Shown: positions 27,157 through 36,997, counted from the stretch's first letter. The stretch is DNA of 64,000 bases from JAICUF01 sp038250675 (GCA_038250675.1 JBBSCB010000016.1:3631-67630), one strand, 5' to 3'. The notes: generated by a model from the letters alone, not told the origin. Numbers and translations: made by a program.

Positions 27157-28254
<1,098 letters not shown>

Positions 28255-28283
28255 GGGATCTTTCCTGCCCGGAGCGGGGGCGT

Positions 28284-28856
28284 CTAGGCCTGGCGGTTGA
28301 AGCGCGACATGGCGCGCTCGATGCCGTCGGTGAGCCAGCTCTCGACCGCATCGGCCATCGGGTCGAGGAGGCCGTCGATCACCGAGCGCTCCTCGCGCCC
28401 GAACGCGCCCAGCACGTAGTCGGCGAGGTCGCTGGCGTCCGGGGGCACCGGTCCGACTCCGATCCGGAGCCGGGCGTAGTCCTGGCGCCGCAGCGTGCCT
28501 TCGATGCTCCTGAGCCCGTTGTGGCCGCCGGCGGAGCCGGCTCCGCGAAGCCGGAACCGCCCGAGATCGGTGGCGACGTCGTCGACCAGCACGAGCAGTT
28601 CCGACGCCGGATCAAATCCGGGCACGGCGAGCAGCGATGCCAGTGCGGCACCGCTGCGGTTCATGTAGGTCTGGGGCTTGAGGAGGCGGACCGGATGGCC
28701 GCCCACGGTGCCGGCGGCCTGGCGGGCCCGCTCGGCGCGCCGGAACGCTCCGAGGCCCCACCGCGCGGCGAGCCGTTCGATCAGCAGGAACCCGGCGTTG
28801 TGCCGGGTATCCTCGTATTCCGGGCCAGGGTTGCCCAGTCCGACGATGGCACGCAG
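28284..28856 (-). CDS. pth: Peptidyl-tRNA hydrolase, CTG start
   Basis: Releases tRNA from prematurely dissociated peptidyl-tRNA. The reading frame from CTG 28856 gives 190 residues, full family length, with IVGLGNPGPEYEDTRHNAGF at the N terminus (Asn and catalytic His), LLKPQTYMNRSG, LVLVDDVATDLGRFRLR and GSAGGHNGLRSI. The first conventional start (GTG 28706) would remove the Asn and His catalytic residues. Upstream of the CTG there is only one codon before the in-frame TAG that ends the bL25 gene, so no other start is possible apart from rarer codons. AAGG lies about 10 bases upstream inside the bL25 gene. Confidence 0.92.
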   Translation of the reverse strand: MRAIVGLGNPGPEYEDTRHNAGFLLIERLAARWGLGAFRRAERARQAAGTVGGHPVRLLKPQTYMNRSGAALASLLAVPGFDPASELLVLVDDVATDLGRFRLRGAGSAGGHNGLRSIEGTLRRQDYARLRIGVGPVPPDASDLADYVLGAFGREERSVIDGLLDPMADAVESWLTDGIERAMSRFNRQA

Positions 28857-28859
28857 GGA

Positions 28860-29522
28860 CTACGCCTTCGCTTCGGCGTCCTCGCCCTCGGCCTTGGCCT
28901 TGCGGATGAGCTCTGGCTCGCCCGACGGGGCCTCCTCGACCACGGCCGGCGCCTCCTCGGTGCGCGGCGCGACGACGGTCGCCACCGGCAGGTCCTCGTC
29001 GTTCAGGATGTCGGCTTTCTCAATCTTGATGTCGCGCACGTACAGCGACTGGCCGATGCCGAGATTGGTGACGTCGAGGTCGATGCTCTCGGGGATGTCG
29101 CCCGGGAACACCTCGATCTCCAGCGTGCGCAGGATGTGGTCCAGTACGCCGCCGAAGTTGCGGACGCCGTCGGCGGTGCCGGTGAGGTGGACCGGGACCT
29201 CGACGGTGATCTTCTCGTCGGCGTGGATCTCGTAGAGGTCGACGTGAATGATGTCGGACGGGCGGATCGGATTGCGCTGGATCTCGCGGATGAGCACCTT
29301 GATCGGCGCCCGTCCGTCCACCACAACGTCCACGATGGTGCTCGCGGCGCTGATGCCCATCAGCATCCTGTCGAGCACGGGGGCGTCCACCACCAGCGGC
29401 TCGGGCTCGCGGCCGTGGCCGTAGATCACGGCCGGCACCTTGCCTTCGCGCCGGAGCGAGCGGGCCGCGCCCTTGCCGGTGGTGGAACGGGTCGCCGCCT
29501 GGAGATTCACCTGTTGTGCCAT
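28860..29522 (-). CDS. rplY: Large ribosomal subunit protein bL25/general stress protein Ctc
   Basis: 5S rRNA-binding protein of the long two-domain Ctc (TL5) type, 220 residues. N-terminal domain: ATRSTTGKGAARSLRREGKV, PAVIYGHG and REIQRNPIRPSDIIHVDLYE; C-terminal beta domain: VPVHLTGTADGVRNFGGVLD and LEVF-like strand, then EDLPVATVVAPR and an acidic, Ala-rich tail of about 40 residues. ATG 29522. Located between prs and pth, the most common bacterial arrangement. Confidence 0.96.
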   Translation of the reverse strand: MAQQVNLQAATRSTTGKGAARSLRREGKVPAVIYGHGREPEPLVVDAPVLDRMLMGISAASTIVDVVVDGRAPIKVLIREIQRNPIRPSDIIHVDLYEIHADEKITVEVPVHLTGTADGVRNFGGVLDHILRTLEIEVFPGDIPESIDLDVTNLGIGQSLYVRDIKIEKADILNDEDLPVATVVAPRTEEAPAVVEEAPSGEPELIRKAKAEGEDAEAKA

Positions 29523-29544
29523 GATCCGATCCTTCGCGTGTGGT

Positions 29545-29558
29545 GCGCCCGCGGGCGC
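29545..29558. other. 14-bp GC palindrome between prs and bL25 gene
   Basis: Perfect inverted repeat GCGCCCG/CGGGCGC with no spacer, in the 37-base gap. Could be a weak attenuator or an operator, or chance in high-GC DNA. Confidence 0.2.
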
Positions 29559-29559
29559 C

Positions 29560-30513
29560 TCAATCGAACAGCGAGCTGACGGACTGATCGCTATGCGTGT
29601 AACCGATCGCCTTCGAGAGCAGGCCGGCGATCGACAGAACCTTCAGCCGGTCGAATCGCCGCTCGGGCGGCAGCGCGATCGTGTTGGTGACCGCAACTTC
29701 CTTGACCGGCGACGCCATCAGCCGCTCCACCGCCGGCCCCGACAAGAGTGCGTGGGTGGCGCAGCAGTAGACATCCTCGGCGCCGAGCCGCTTGAGGGCG
29801 GTGACCGCCTCGGCCATCGTGCCGGCCGTGTCGATCATGTCGTCGGGGATGAGGCAGTCCTTGCCCTTCACGTCACCGACGACGTTCAGCACCTCCGCGA
29901 CGTTGGCGGACGGGCGCCGCTTGTCGATGATCGCAAGCGACGCATTGAGCCGCTTGGCAAAGCCCCGCGCCATCTTGGCCGAGCCCACGTCGGGCGCCAC
30001 GATTGCCAGGTCGCGCAGCGACTTCTGCCGATAGTGGTTCACAAAGACCGGCGCCGCGTACAGGTGGTCCACCGGCAGGTCGAAGAACCCCTGGAGCTGA
30101 TGCTGATGGAAATCCATCGCCAGCACGCGGTCGGCGCCCGCCATCGAGACCATGTTGGCCATCAGCTTGGCGCTAATCGCGACGCGCGGCTGATCCTTCC
30201 GGTCCTGCCGGGCGTAGCCGAAGTACGGGATCACCGCTGTCACCCGTGCCGCGCTGGCCCGCTTGGCCGCGTCCATGAGGAGCAGCAGCTCCATCATGTT
30301 TTCGGCCGGCGGGTTGGTCGGCTGGATGATGTAGACGTCCCGGCCCCGCACGTTCTCGTCGATCTTGACGAACAGCTCGCCGTCCGCAAAGCGGCGGATC
30401 GTCACCGCGCAGAGCGGCTGCCCCAGATGCGCCGCCACCTCTTCCGCGAGGGGGCGGTTGGCAGTGCCGCTGAGAAGCAGCATCTGGCTGCGGGCAAGCG
30501 AAAGATCCGTCAT
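29560..30513 (-). CDS. prs: Ribose-phosphate pyrophosphokinase
   Basis: Makes PRPP from ribose 5-phosphate and ATP for nucleotide, His and Trp synthesis. 317 residues; FADGELFVKIDENVRGRDVY near 40, ATP-site YFGYARQDRK near 100, divalent-metal/PRPP site VAPDVGSAKMARGFAKRL, and ribose-phosphate loop CLIPDDMIDTAGTM near 220. ATG 30513. First gene of the minus-strand prs-bL25-pth-ychF run. A weak TTGACG (30552-30557) with TAGCTT (30528-30533) is the only promoter-like pair upstream. Confidence 0.97.
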   Translation of the reverse strand: MTDLSLARSQMLLLSGTANRPLAEEVAAHLGQPLCAVTIRRFADGELFVKIDENVRGRDVYIIQPTNPPAENMMELLLLMDAAKRASAARVTAVIPYFGYARQDRKDQPRVAISAKLMANMVSMAGADRVLAMDFHQHQLQGFFDLPVDHLYAAPVFVNHYRQKSLRDLAIVAPDVGSAKMARGFAKRLNASLAIIDKRRPSANVAEVLNVVGDVKGKDCLIPDDMIDTAGTMAEAVTALKRLGAEDVYCCATHALLSGPAVERLMASPVKEVAVTNTIALPPERRFDRLKVLSIAGLLSKAIGYTHSDQSVSSLFD

Positions 30514-30775
30514 GTCTACAGCCCGACAAGCTACCCCGGACGGACGGCTTGCGTCAACTCGCGGATGTCGGCCGAGCTACCGGCGGGCGGTGCCCCATGT
30601 CACGGCGCCAAATCCGCCCCGGCCCCATGTTTTGGGTCGCAGGATCGGCCCGGTCGGTTGGTCCCGACTGCGCGGCATGCTCATTGCTGCGCTTGCCGGC
30701 GACGCAGACTGGCACTCACCCCATCGCGAGGCAGCGTTCCGTCGCGCGAGCTTGAATAGAGCGAGGAGTCGGCAG

Positions 30776-31261
30776 ATGATCTCAACCCGTGTCCTGGCCG
30801 GTCCCGCGGCGCTGGCAGCGGTCCTGGCGCTGGCAGGATGCAAGACCGGCGACTTCATGACGGACCCCGGCAGCAACCCGCCGGTCGTGACCCCGTTGAC
30901 CTGCACCCAGAACGGGACCCCAGCGCCCTGTACCCTCCCGAGCGACTCCACGGTGACCGCGTTCGACATCGTGCTCGTCAGCAGCAGCTGCGACGCGGTC
31001 GATGACTACCTGCGTGTCACCCAGCCGGTAACCAGGCAACTGACGGCCGATGCGTGCCACGAGCAGGTCAACAAGACGTGGACGATCAACGGCCCGTTTG
31101 CGGCCGGCACCGCGCTCAACGTCGAGATCGTGTCGACGCAGCTGCAGCGCCCGCCGTCGCTGCAGGCCACTGGTCAGTACCCCCAGTGGACCCTGACGTT
31201 CGAGGATGGCGGTGACAGCGACTTCAACGACGTGGTGCTGACGGTAACCGCACGACCCTGA
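30776..31261 (+). CDS. Predicted lipoprotein with C-terminal DFNDVV motif
   Basis: 161 residues from ATG 30776 (GCGAGGAG upstream). Lipoprotein signal with lipobox LALAGC (Cys 22). After a short Pro/Gly linker the mature part contains four cysteines (LTCTQ, APCTL, SSCDA, DACHE), which may form two disulphides. The last 25 residues, WTLTFEDGGDSDFNDVVLTV, resemble the closing strand of DUF4114/LruC-type beta-sandwich domains, where D-F-N-D binds calcium. Stand-alone gene; function unknown. Likely outer-membrane-anchored. Confidence 0.75.
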   Translation: MISTRVLAGPAALAAVLALAGCKTGDFMTDPGSNPPVVTPLTCTQNGTPAPCTLPSDSTVTAFDIVLVSSSCDAVDDYLRVTQPVTRQLTADACHEQVNKTWTINGPFAAGTALNVEIVSTQLQRPPSLQATGQYPQWTLTFEDGGDSDFNDVVLTVTARP

Positions 31262-31279
31262 GTCGGTCCCGGTCCGGCA

Positions 31280-31350
31280 TTGGCCCTGGTGGATTCGAAC
31301 CACCATTCGCGGATCCAAAGTCCGCTGTCCTGCCATTGGACGAAGGGCCA
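31280..31350 (-). tRNA. tRNA-Gln (TTG anticodon)
   Basis: Acceptor TGGCCCT pairs with AGGGCCA; anticodon stem GCGGA/TCCGC with loop CTTTGGA gives anticodon TTG; T arm GTGGT-TCGAATC-CACCA. The discriminator is A (31280) and CCA is not encoded. Reads CAA, and CAG by wobble. Confidence 0.93.
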
Positions 31351-31630
31351 GCATCGTTGAATACCGAGACCCGGGCGCCGCGATGGCGGGTCGGGCGGAT
31401 TACCCCCGCAACTCGGCCGTGCACGGGCCGAACCAATCTACCATCTTCACGGACGTGAACAACCGTCCGCGCGCCGGGCCTGCCGCGCCCCGAAGATCGA
31501 TGCGCCCGGGCGCCGGGCCACGCCAGTATCCTTCCCAATTACCCAAATGCGCTATGGGTTTACTTGTTTCTGTCGGCGAATTTCACGGAACTCTGCGCGA
31601 TGGCCGGAGAGTAGCCGTTCCCAGGGCAGG
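31351..31630. other. Non-coding stretch upstream of tRNA-Gln
   Basis: No gene seen. It must hold the tRNA-Gln promoter (minus strand). It contains a 14-bp near-palindrome TTCACG-GA-CGTGAA (31446-31459), and, at about 31536-31580, the most AT-rich stretch of this area. Neither is assigned a function. Confidence 0.5.
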
Positions 31631-32527
31631 TTACGCCCTCACCGGCGGTGGCCCCGCCAACGTCTCAGCCCGCGTCAGCCGGCCGTGCTTCGGACTGAGC
31701 ATCACGGCCGCATCGTCGCGGTCCGCGGCGGACCGGTAGATCCCGAAGAGCGTCGATCCCGAGCCGCTCATCCGGCACACCAGCGGCCGGGTGCCGGCCA
31801 GCGCTTCGAACGCCGCGCGCACCGCCGGCAGCCGCTCGAAGACCGGCGACTCGAAGTCGTTTCCCGCCATCCGCCCGATGTCCCCCCACGCCGCCACCGA
31901 CGGCAGGTCGAGCGCGAGCGCCCCTCGCCGCGAGCCCGGACGACGGACGGCGTCCAGCCACCCGTAGGCGCTGGCCGTCGCCACCGATGCCGGCGGCGTG
32001 AGCAGAAGCACCGGTGCCGCCGGGAGCGGCGGGAGCCGCAACATCCGGTCGCCGCGGTCCCAGGCCAGCGCGAGTGCCGCGCGCGACACGAAGAAGGGCA
32101 CGTCGCTCCCCAGCCGCGCCGCCAGCTGCAGCAGTTCGTGGCGCGGCACGGCCTTGCCCGCAAGCTCGTTCACCGCGATCAGCGCCGCCGCCGCGTCGCT
32201 CGAGCCGCCGCCCAGGCCGGCCCCCACCGGGATGCGCTTCACTAGATGCAGACGCACGCCAAAGCGATTGCCCGTGGCCTCGAGGACCAGCCGGGCGGCT
32301 CGGACCGCCAGGTTGTCGGCGGCGGGCCCCACGTCGGCGCCTTCGCCAGCAGCGCCCTCGACGTCAATGGCGACATCGTCGCTGGTGCGTTCCGCCGTGA
32401 GCGTATCGGCCAGGCTCGTAAGACAGAAGAGCGTCTCGATGCCGTGGAAGCCGTCGTCCTCGCGCGCAAGGACACGGAGCAGAAGATTGAGCTTGGCGTG
32501 GGCCGTGACCCGTACCGTCTCGCTCAT
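31631..32527 (-). CDS. ispE: 4-diphosphocytidyl-2-C-methyl-D-erythritol kinase
   Basis: GHMP kinase of the MEP isoprenoid pathway. 298 residues from ATG 32527. RVTAHAKLNLLLRVL at the N terminus (conserved Lys/Asn), GHMP ATP loop RIPVGAGLGGGSSDAAAAL near 100, and C-terminal CRMSGSGSTLFGIY. The frame continues upstream through the flippase gene but without conservation. Its ATG overlaps the previous stop (ATGA). Other MEP genes are not in the window. Confidence 0.95.
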   Translation of the reverse strand: MSETVRVTAHAKLNLLLRVLAREDDGFHGIETLFCLTSLADTLTAERTSDDVAIDVEGAAGEGADVGPAADNLAVRAARLVLEATGNRFGVRLHLVKRIPVGAGLGGGSSDAAAALIAVNELAGKAVPRHELLQLAARLGSDVPFFVSRAALALAWDRGDRMLRLPPLPAAPVLLLTPPASVATASAYGWLDAVRRPGSRRGALALDLPSVAAWGDIGRMAGNDFESPVFERLPAVRAAFEALAGTRPLVCRMSGSGSTLFGIYRSAADRDDAAVMLSPKHGRLTRAETLAGPPPVRA

Positions 32528-33594
32528 GAGGGGAGCGGACGCCGCGCGTCGGCCAGCGTGAAATCGGCCCGCGCCAGCGACCAGAGGCCGAGCAGGGTGA
32601 TCGGGATGAAGGTGGTGACGTGGTAGACGAGCGCGTAGGCGGTCCCGCGCGTCGCACTCACGCCGTACAGCAGCAGCACCGCCTTGATCACCGCCTCGAA
32701 GACGCCGATGAAGCCGGGCGTGGACGGCACGGCGATGGCAAACATGAGCAGTCCCTGCAGCAGCACTGCGCCGGCGAAGTCCACCGGAAGATCGAATGCG
32801 GCGAAGGCGATCCAGAACGCCGCGGCATTGACCACCCACAGCACGATGGACCACGCGATGACTCCCGCGAGGCGTCCCGGCGACCGCAACGTGGCGAGTC
32901 CGTGGCGAACCCCCTCGATGAGTCGTACGAGAGTGCCGGCAATCCGGTCGCTCGGCACGACGCGTCGCACCACCGCTTCCGCCGCGAGCGGCCATGCCAC
33001 GACGGCGCTCGCCGCGACCAGCGCGGCGAGCGAGACCAGCCCACCGGTAAACGTGAGTCGAGCCACCGAGACCGGTGTGCCGGCGATCGTAATGGCTGGC
33101 GGCAGGTGGGTGGTGAAGAGTGCGATGGCCAGCAGCCCGACCACCGTGAGCGCGTCGAAGACCCGCTCGACCGCCACCGAGGACAGTGCGGGGGCGAGCC
33201 GCGTCCCGGTGAGCCGGGCCGCGGCGTAGCATCGCAGCAGCTCGCCGGCGCGGAGCGGAAAGACGTTGTTGGCCATGAAGCCCATTGCGACCGCATGCCA
33301 GAGCAGCAGCACGGGGAGTGCGGCGCCGTCGTCGGCCCGGAGCAGGAGGCGCCACCGGACCAGCCGGATGGGAAAGGCGCACGTGGCGACACCCACCGCC
33401 AGCGCGAGTGGTGCGAGATGGGCACCGCGGATTTCGCGCAGCAGCCCGGCGGCGTCGACACCCCGGAGCGCCCAAGCCAGAAATCCCAGCGAGACCGCAA
33501 TGCCGACCAGCGCCGGCCAGCGTGAGCCGCGCGGCTGCGTCGGGGAGCTAATCGGCGCGTTCCAGTGCCAGCGGGACGAGGTCGAGCAACTCAT
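32524..33594 (-). CDS. Flippase-like membrane protein (LPG synthase transmembrane family)
   Basis: Integral membrane protein of about 350 residues with roughly eight hydrophobic segments, of the UPF0104/lysylphosphatidylglycerol-synthase TM (flippase-like) family: WRLLLRADDG and FMANNVFPLRAGELLRCYAA are the family signature near residue 100, and a late VPSTPGFIGVFEAVIKAVL is typical. Presumed to move a lipid or lipid-linked sugar. The start is unclear: ATG 33594 overlaps the previous gene by 47 bases and has no ribosome site; otherwise only CTG codons are available before the first helix. It overlaps ispE at its end. Confidence 0.78.
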   Translation of the reverse strand: MSCSTSSRWHWNAPISSPTQPRGSRWPALVGIAVSLGFLAWALRGVDAAGLLREIRGAHLAPLALAVGVATCAFPIRLVRWRLLLRADDGAALPVLLLWHAVAMGFMANNVFPLRAGELLRCYAAARLTGTRLAPALSSVAVERVFDALTVVGLLAIALFTTHLPPAITIAGTPVSVARLTFTGGLVSLAALVAASAVVAWPLAAEAVVRRVVPSDRIAGTLVRLIEGVRHGLATLRSPGRLAGVIAWSIVLWVVNAAAFWIAFAAFDLPVDFAGAVLLQGLLMFAIAVPSTPGFIGVFEAVIKAVLLLYGVSATRGTAYALVYHVTTFIPITLLGLWSLARADFTLADARRPLPS

Positions 33595-35284
33595 GGAGCA
33601 GGGGCTCACTCTCGCCCTGGACCAGGCCGGCGCCCAGCCGCCGCGCGAGCGCGTCGCGAACCTCAGCCGCCCGCTCGAGTGCGGCGCGCCCTCGGTAGCA
33701 GAGCGAGCGGATATCCACGGCGGCGTCATCGGTCGCCGGCACCGTGCCGGCTGCGGAGCGCGAGCCGGCGACGAGTGCCTCGATGGAAGCGGGGCCGAGC
33801 CCATGCTCGCGGATCAGCCGTGTGTAGGTGACGTAGCTGGTTTCCAGCGCGGTCGGCCCATCCGGCTCAGGGACGGGGCCATCAGGGGCGAGCTCGCCGA
33901 TGGCGATGACCGGTTCGGCGTCTGTCGCCTCGTCCGGCGACTCGGTGTAGGCCAGCGACCCGACGGGGACCACGTCTGACTCTCCGTCGTTGGCCAGCGA
34001 CTCGATCGAGACTACGTCCGGCTCGGCAGGCGCGTCCAGCTGGTCGATCCGATAGGCCACGTCCAGCAGCCGCCGCGCGGTCACGTGCTGATCTGCGCTC
34101 TGCGCCAGGCCGCGCACCAGCCCCCCGATGTCCCGGAGCGCGGCGGCGAAGCCGTCCGGCGCGGCGGCGGCGGCGCCCGATCCGATCGCCTCGCGCGCCG
34201 ACCGGCCGAACACCGCGAGCGCGGCCGGCACCGCATCCTCGCCGCCGATCGCGAGCGAGCGCAGCGTCGCGACCAGCGCGTAGAGACGGAGGTCACGAAT
34301 GGTGGCCGATTCGGCATCTTCGATCCGGTCGGCGGCCTGCACCAGGTGCTCGCCGTAGCTGACCAGCTCGACGGGGCCGAGCGGGGCGCGGACGCTGAAG
34401 TGCGGCTGGGTGGTGGGGCGCTCCATCGGAGCGGGATCGCCGTCGATGTAGAGTAGTTCGATGGCGACGACGTCGCGCTCGACGGCAAATGCGCGGAGCA
34501 GCCGCTCGGTGAAGAGCCGCGCCTCATCGGGGTCGGGAGCCGGCTTGCCGACGGACGCCACGTCACATGCAATGCGGGTGAGTGACTGTGCGGCGGCGCG
34601 CAGGAGGTCGTCCACGCCGGCCGGCGGCGCGAACAGCCGCGTCAGATCGCCGACCGCCAGCTCGATGCCATCGAGTATCTCGGGCAGCGGGGTGAGCTCG
34701 GCGATCTCCGCCAGGCCGCGCAGCGACTGCATGCGGCGCAGGACGGCATAGAGCGGCTCCCGTGCGTCCGGCGTGTCGACGAGTGCCTGCGCGGCGCGGT
34801 CCAGCGCACTGGCGATGAGTGCGCTCTCCCGCGCGACGAAGGCCCGCACACCGGTGTTGAGCTCGATGGGCACCGCTGACCCGGGGGATGCGGCGCGGTC
34901 AGGCGCCGGCGGGGCGCCGCCGGTGAGGGTCTCCAGCGCGCTGGTCAGCCGCGCCGCCCGCGCCGCATCTGCCGAGCTCCACTCGCGCGCGCGCCGGACC
35001 AGTTGGCGGAACTCGTCGATGGCCTGACCGAGCTGCTCACGAAGCGCCGGGTCCCAGGTCCGTGTTCCCGCCCGGAGCGCCCGCGCCAGCGCCTCGACGC
35101 CGGCCGCGGCACGCGCAATCGCGGGCTGGTTGGCCATCAGCGCCGAGCCGCGGAGGGCGCGGGCGTACCGCAGCAGCTCGTCGGGCGGCGGCCCATCGGG
35201 TCGGCCCAGGAGTTGCTCGAGGCGGTCGAGGCATTCCCCGGCCTCGAGCGCAAAGAAGTCGGCTGACCCCAGCGGATTGCTCAT
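33548..35284 (-). CDS. Protein with two HPt-like domains lacking the phospho-histidine
   Basis: 578 residues, Ala-rich and largely helical. Residues about 5 to 75 look like an HPt domain (CLDRLEQLL ... ARALRGSALMANQPAIARAA) but the position of the phosphorylated His in the usual A-H-T-L-K-G-S is Arg 42. A second copy near 170 to 215 (VLRRMQSLRGLAEIAELTPL) has Gln 186 in that place. The rest (about 230 to 400) is helical with no recognised motif; about 400 to 500 is acidic and low-complexity; no kinase domain is seen. ATG 35284. It could be a scaffold or a signalling mimic next to a CheA-like system elsewhere. Function unknown. Confidence 0.7.
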   Translation of the reverse strand: MSNPLGSADFFALEAGECLDRLEQLLGRPDGPPPDELLRYARALRGSALMANQPAIARAAAGVEALARALRAGTRTWDPALREQLGQAIDEFRQLVRRAREWSSADAARAARLTSALETLTGGAPPAPDRAASPGSAVPIELNTGVRAFVARESALIASALDRAAQALVDTPDAREPLYAVLRRMQSLRGLAEIAELTPLPEILDGIELAVGDLTRLFAPPAGVDDLLRAAAQSLTRIACDVASVGKPAPDPDEARLFTERLLRAFAVERDVVAIELLYIDGDPAPMERPTTQPHFSVRAPLGPVELVSYGEHLVQAADRIEDAESATIRDLRLYALVATLRSLAIGGEDAVPAALAVFGRSAREAIGSGAAAAAPDGFAAALRDIGGLVRGLAQSADQHVTARRLLDVAYRIDQLDAPAEPDVVSIESLANDGESDVVPVGSLAYTESPDEATDAEPVIAIGELAPDGPVPEPDGPTALETSYVTYTRLIREHGLGPASIEALVAGSRSAAGTVPATDDAAVDIRSLCYRGRAALERAAEVRDALARRLGAGLVQGESEPLLHELLDLVPLALERAD

Positions 35285-35338
35285 GCCCCCTCGCGGAAGA
35301 AGCGTCGGACCGGATGCAGTGTACGCGCCGCCCCGGCG

Positions 35339-36070
35339 TCAGGTCAACGCAGGACGGGCGGCGTGCACCAGCGCCGCCATTTCGGACACCGCGCGCCCCG
35401 TGCCAACCAGGATCGCCCGGCTCATCACGCTGTGCCCGATGTTCAGCTCTTCGATGTCCTCCAGCGCCGCCACCGGCCCCACGTTGGCGTAGGTGAGCCC
35501 GTGACCCGCGTGCACCGCGAGCCCCATGGCCCGCGCGGCCGCCGCCGCATCGGCGAGCTGGCGGAGGGCCGCGTCCCCCTCGCGCCATCCGTGCGCATAG
35601 CGCCCGGTATGAAGCTCGATCGCGGGGACGCCGAGCTCGTGCGCGGCGGTCACGGCGCGGAGGTCGGGATCGATGAACAGACTGACGCGGCAGCCGGCAT
35701 CGGTCAGCTGCCGCGCCACGTCACCGATCCGGCCGGGCCGGGACAGGTCGAGGCCGCCTTCGGTCGTGACTTCCTCCCGGCGTTCCGGTACCAGCGTCGC
35801 CTGATAGGGCCGCAGCCGGCAGGCCAGCGCGACGATATCGTCGCTGGTGGCCAGTTCGAGGTTGAGTACGGTGGTCACCTGGCCGGCCAGCCGCTCCACG
35901 TCCGCGTCCTGGATATGCCGCCGGTCCTCCCGCAGGTGCGCCGTAATGCCGTCCGCGCCGGCCCGCTCGGCCAGCACCGCGGCCTCGACCGGATCGGGCT
36001 CATCGGTACGTCGGGCCTGCCGCAGCGTGGCGACATGGTCGATATTGATGTACAGGCGGATGCCAGTCAT
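35339..36070 (-). CDS. pdxJ: Pyridoxine 5'-phosphate synthase
   Basis: Condenses 1-deoxyxylulose 5-phosphate with aminoacetone phosphate to make vitamin B6. 243 residues, TIM barrel. LYINIDHVATLRQARRT at the N terminus, ITAHLREDRRHI (catalytic His/Glu), NLELATSDDI, VSLFIDPD, and AVHAGHGLTYANV with ELNIGHSVMSRAI near the end. ATG 36070. First of a minus-strand series pdxJ, HPt-like, flippase-like, ispE; 54-base gap to the next gene. Confidence 0.96.
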   Translation of the reverse strand: MTGIRLYINIDHVATLRQARRTDEPDPVEAAVLAERAGADGITAHLREDRRHIQDADVERLAGQVTTVLNLELATSDDIVALACRLRPYQATLVPERREEVTTEGGLDLSRPGRIGDVARQLTDAGCRVSLFIDPDLRAVTAAHELGVPAIELHTGRYAHGWREGDAALRQLADAAAAARAMGLAVHAGHGLTYANVGPVAALEDIEELNIGHSVMSRAILVGTGRAVSEMAALVHAARPALT

Positions 36071-36128
36071 TGTCCGGTGCTCGTCTGCCGGTTTATGTTC
36101 GCCTCACCCTCGTTCCGGGAGTTCCCGC

Positions 36129-36584
36129 GTGACCCAGCGATCATTCGTCGGGCTTGGCCTCGTTCTGCTGGTCGCCGCGTGCGGCGGTCACTCGCAGGCC
36201 GGCAGCCCGGCGCCGGCGCCGTCCGCCGAACATGCGGTCCAGGCCTTTCTCGGCGCCGTGACTGACAGCAATGTCGCCAAGATGGCCCAGTTGTGGGGGT
36301 CCGCCAAGGGCCCTGCGGCCCAGACCCACGAACCGTCCGATTACCAGCGACGGATCGTCGTCATCCAGTCCTACCTGCGCGGCGCCCGATACCGGATCCT
36401 GTCGAACGATCCCATCACGGGCGATGCGGTTCGGCGCCAGCTCCAGGTGGAGCTCTCCCGCGACCGGTGCCAGAAGGTGGTGCCGTTCATGGTGATCGAG
36501 ACGGCCCATGGCTGGATCATCAACTCCATCGATATCGGAGCCGCGGGGAGCCCCGGCCGGCCGTGTGACACGCCGCCCCAGTAG
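36129..36584 (+). CDS. Small predicted lipoprotein
   Basis: 151 residues from GTG 36129. Lipoprotein signal (FVGLGLVLLVAACGG, Cys 18), then a Pro/Ala linker and a domain with EHAVQAFLGAVTDSNVAKMA and YLRGARYRIL, resembling NTF2-like or DUF4878-type folds (helical start then beta strands). A Cys in DRCQKVVPF and one in the last residues might pair. It diverges from pdxJ across a short gap of 58 bases. Function unknown. Confidence 0.7.
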   Translation: MTQRSFVGLGLVLLVAACGGHSQAGSPAPAPSAEHAVQAFLGAVTDSNVAKMAQLWGSAKGPAAQTHEPSDYQRRIVVIQSYLRGARYRILSNDPITGDAVRRQLQVELSRDRCQKVVPFMVIETAHGWIINSIDIGAAGSPGRPCDTPPQ

Positions 36585-36604
36585 GGCGGGAACCGGTCGG
36601 TGTT

Positions 36605-36997
36605 CTATTCGGTGAGCTCGACCAGGATACCGCTCGTGGCCCTGGGATGGATGAAGGCGATCCGCTTGCCGCCCGCGCCGCTTCGCGGGACGTCGTCGAC
36701 CAGCTGGTAGCCGGCGGCGCGACAGGCGTCGAGCGCGGCATCGAGATCGTCGACGCGGTAGCAGATGTGGTGGATGCCGGGTCCGCGCCGGGCCAGAAAG
36801 CGGGCGACTGGTCCGTCATCGTCGTTGGGTGACAGCAGCTCGACGTCGGACGCGCCAAAGGGCAGCGACACGATCGTCGCACCATCCGCGGTCTCAGGAG
36901 GATGCGGCGTGAGATGCAGGACATCCCGGTAGAACGCCAGCGCGGCGTCCAGATCGGGGACGGCAATGCCGACATGTGCGATGCGCGGCTCGGTCAC
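36605..36997 (-). CDS. mce: Methylmalonyl-CoA epimerase
   Basis: Interconverts (R)- and (S)-methylmalonyl-CoA, linking propionyl-CoA metabolism to succinyl-CoA. 130 residues, VOC fold. ARIAHVGIAVPDLDAALAFY-type N terminus (His ligand), VSLPFGASDVELL (Glu), GIHHICYRVDD (His) and SGILVELTE (Glu) supply the four metal ligands. Start GTG 36997 with GGAGG 5 bases upstream. Methylmalonyl-CoA mutase is not in the window. Confidence 0.93.
   Translation of the reverse strand: MTEPRIAHVGIAVPDLDAALAFYRDVLHLTPHPPETADGATIVSLPFGASDVELLSPNDDDGPVARFLARRGPGIHHICYRVDDLDAALDACRAAGYQLVDDVPRSGAGGKRIAFIHPRATSGILVELTE

Noticed and set aside
30514..30775. Possible small gene or riboswitch between prs and the lipoprotein gene
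   Set aside because: No frame with a ribosome site and no recognisable aptamer; only weak hairpins such as GTCGG...CCGAC.
31224..31538. Minus-strand frame of 104 codons containing SSNGRTADFGSANGGSNPPG
   Set aside because: That segment is the translation of tRNA-Gln; such frames are a well-known artefact.
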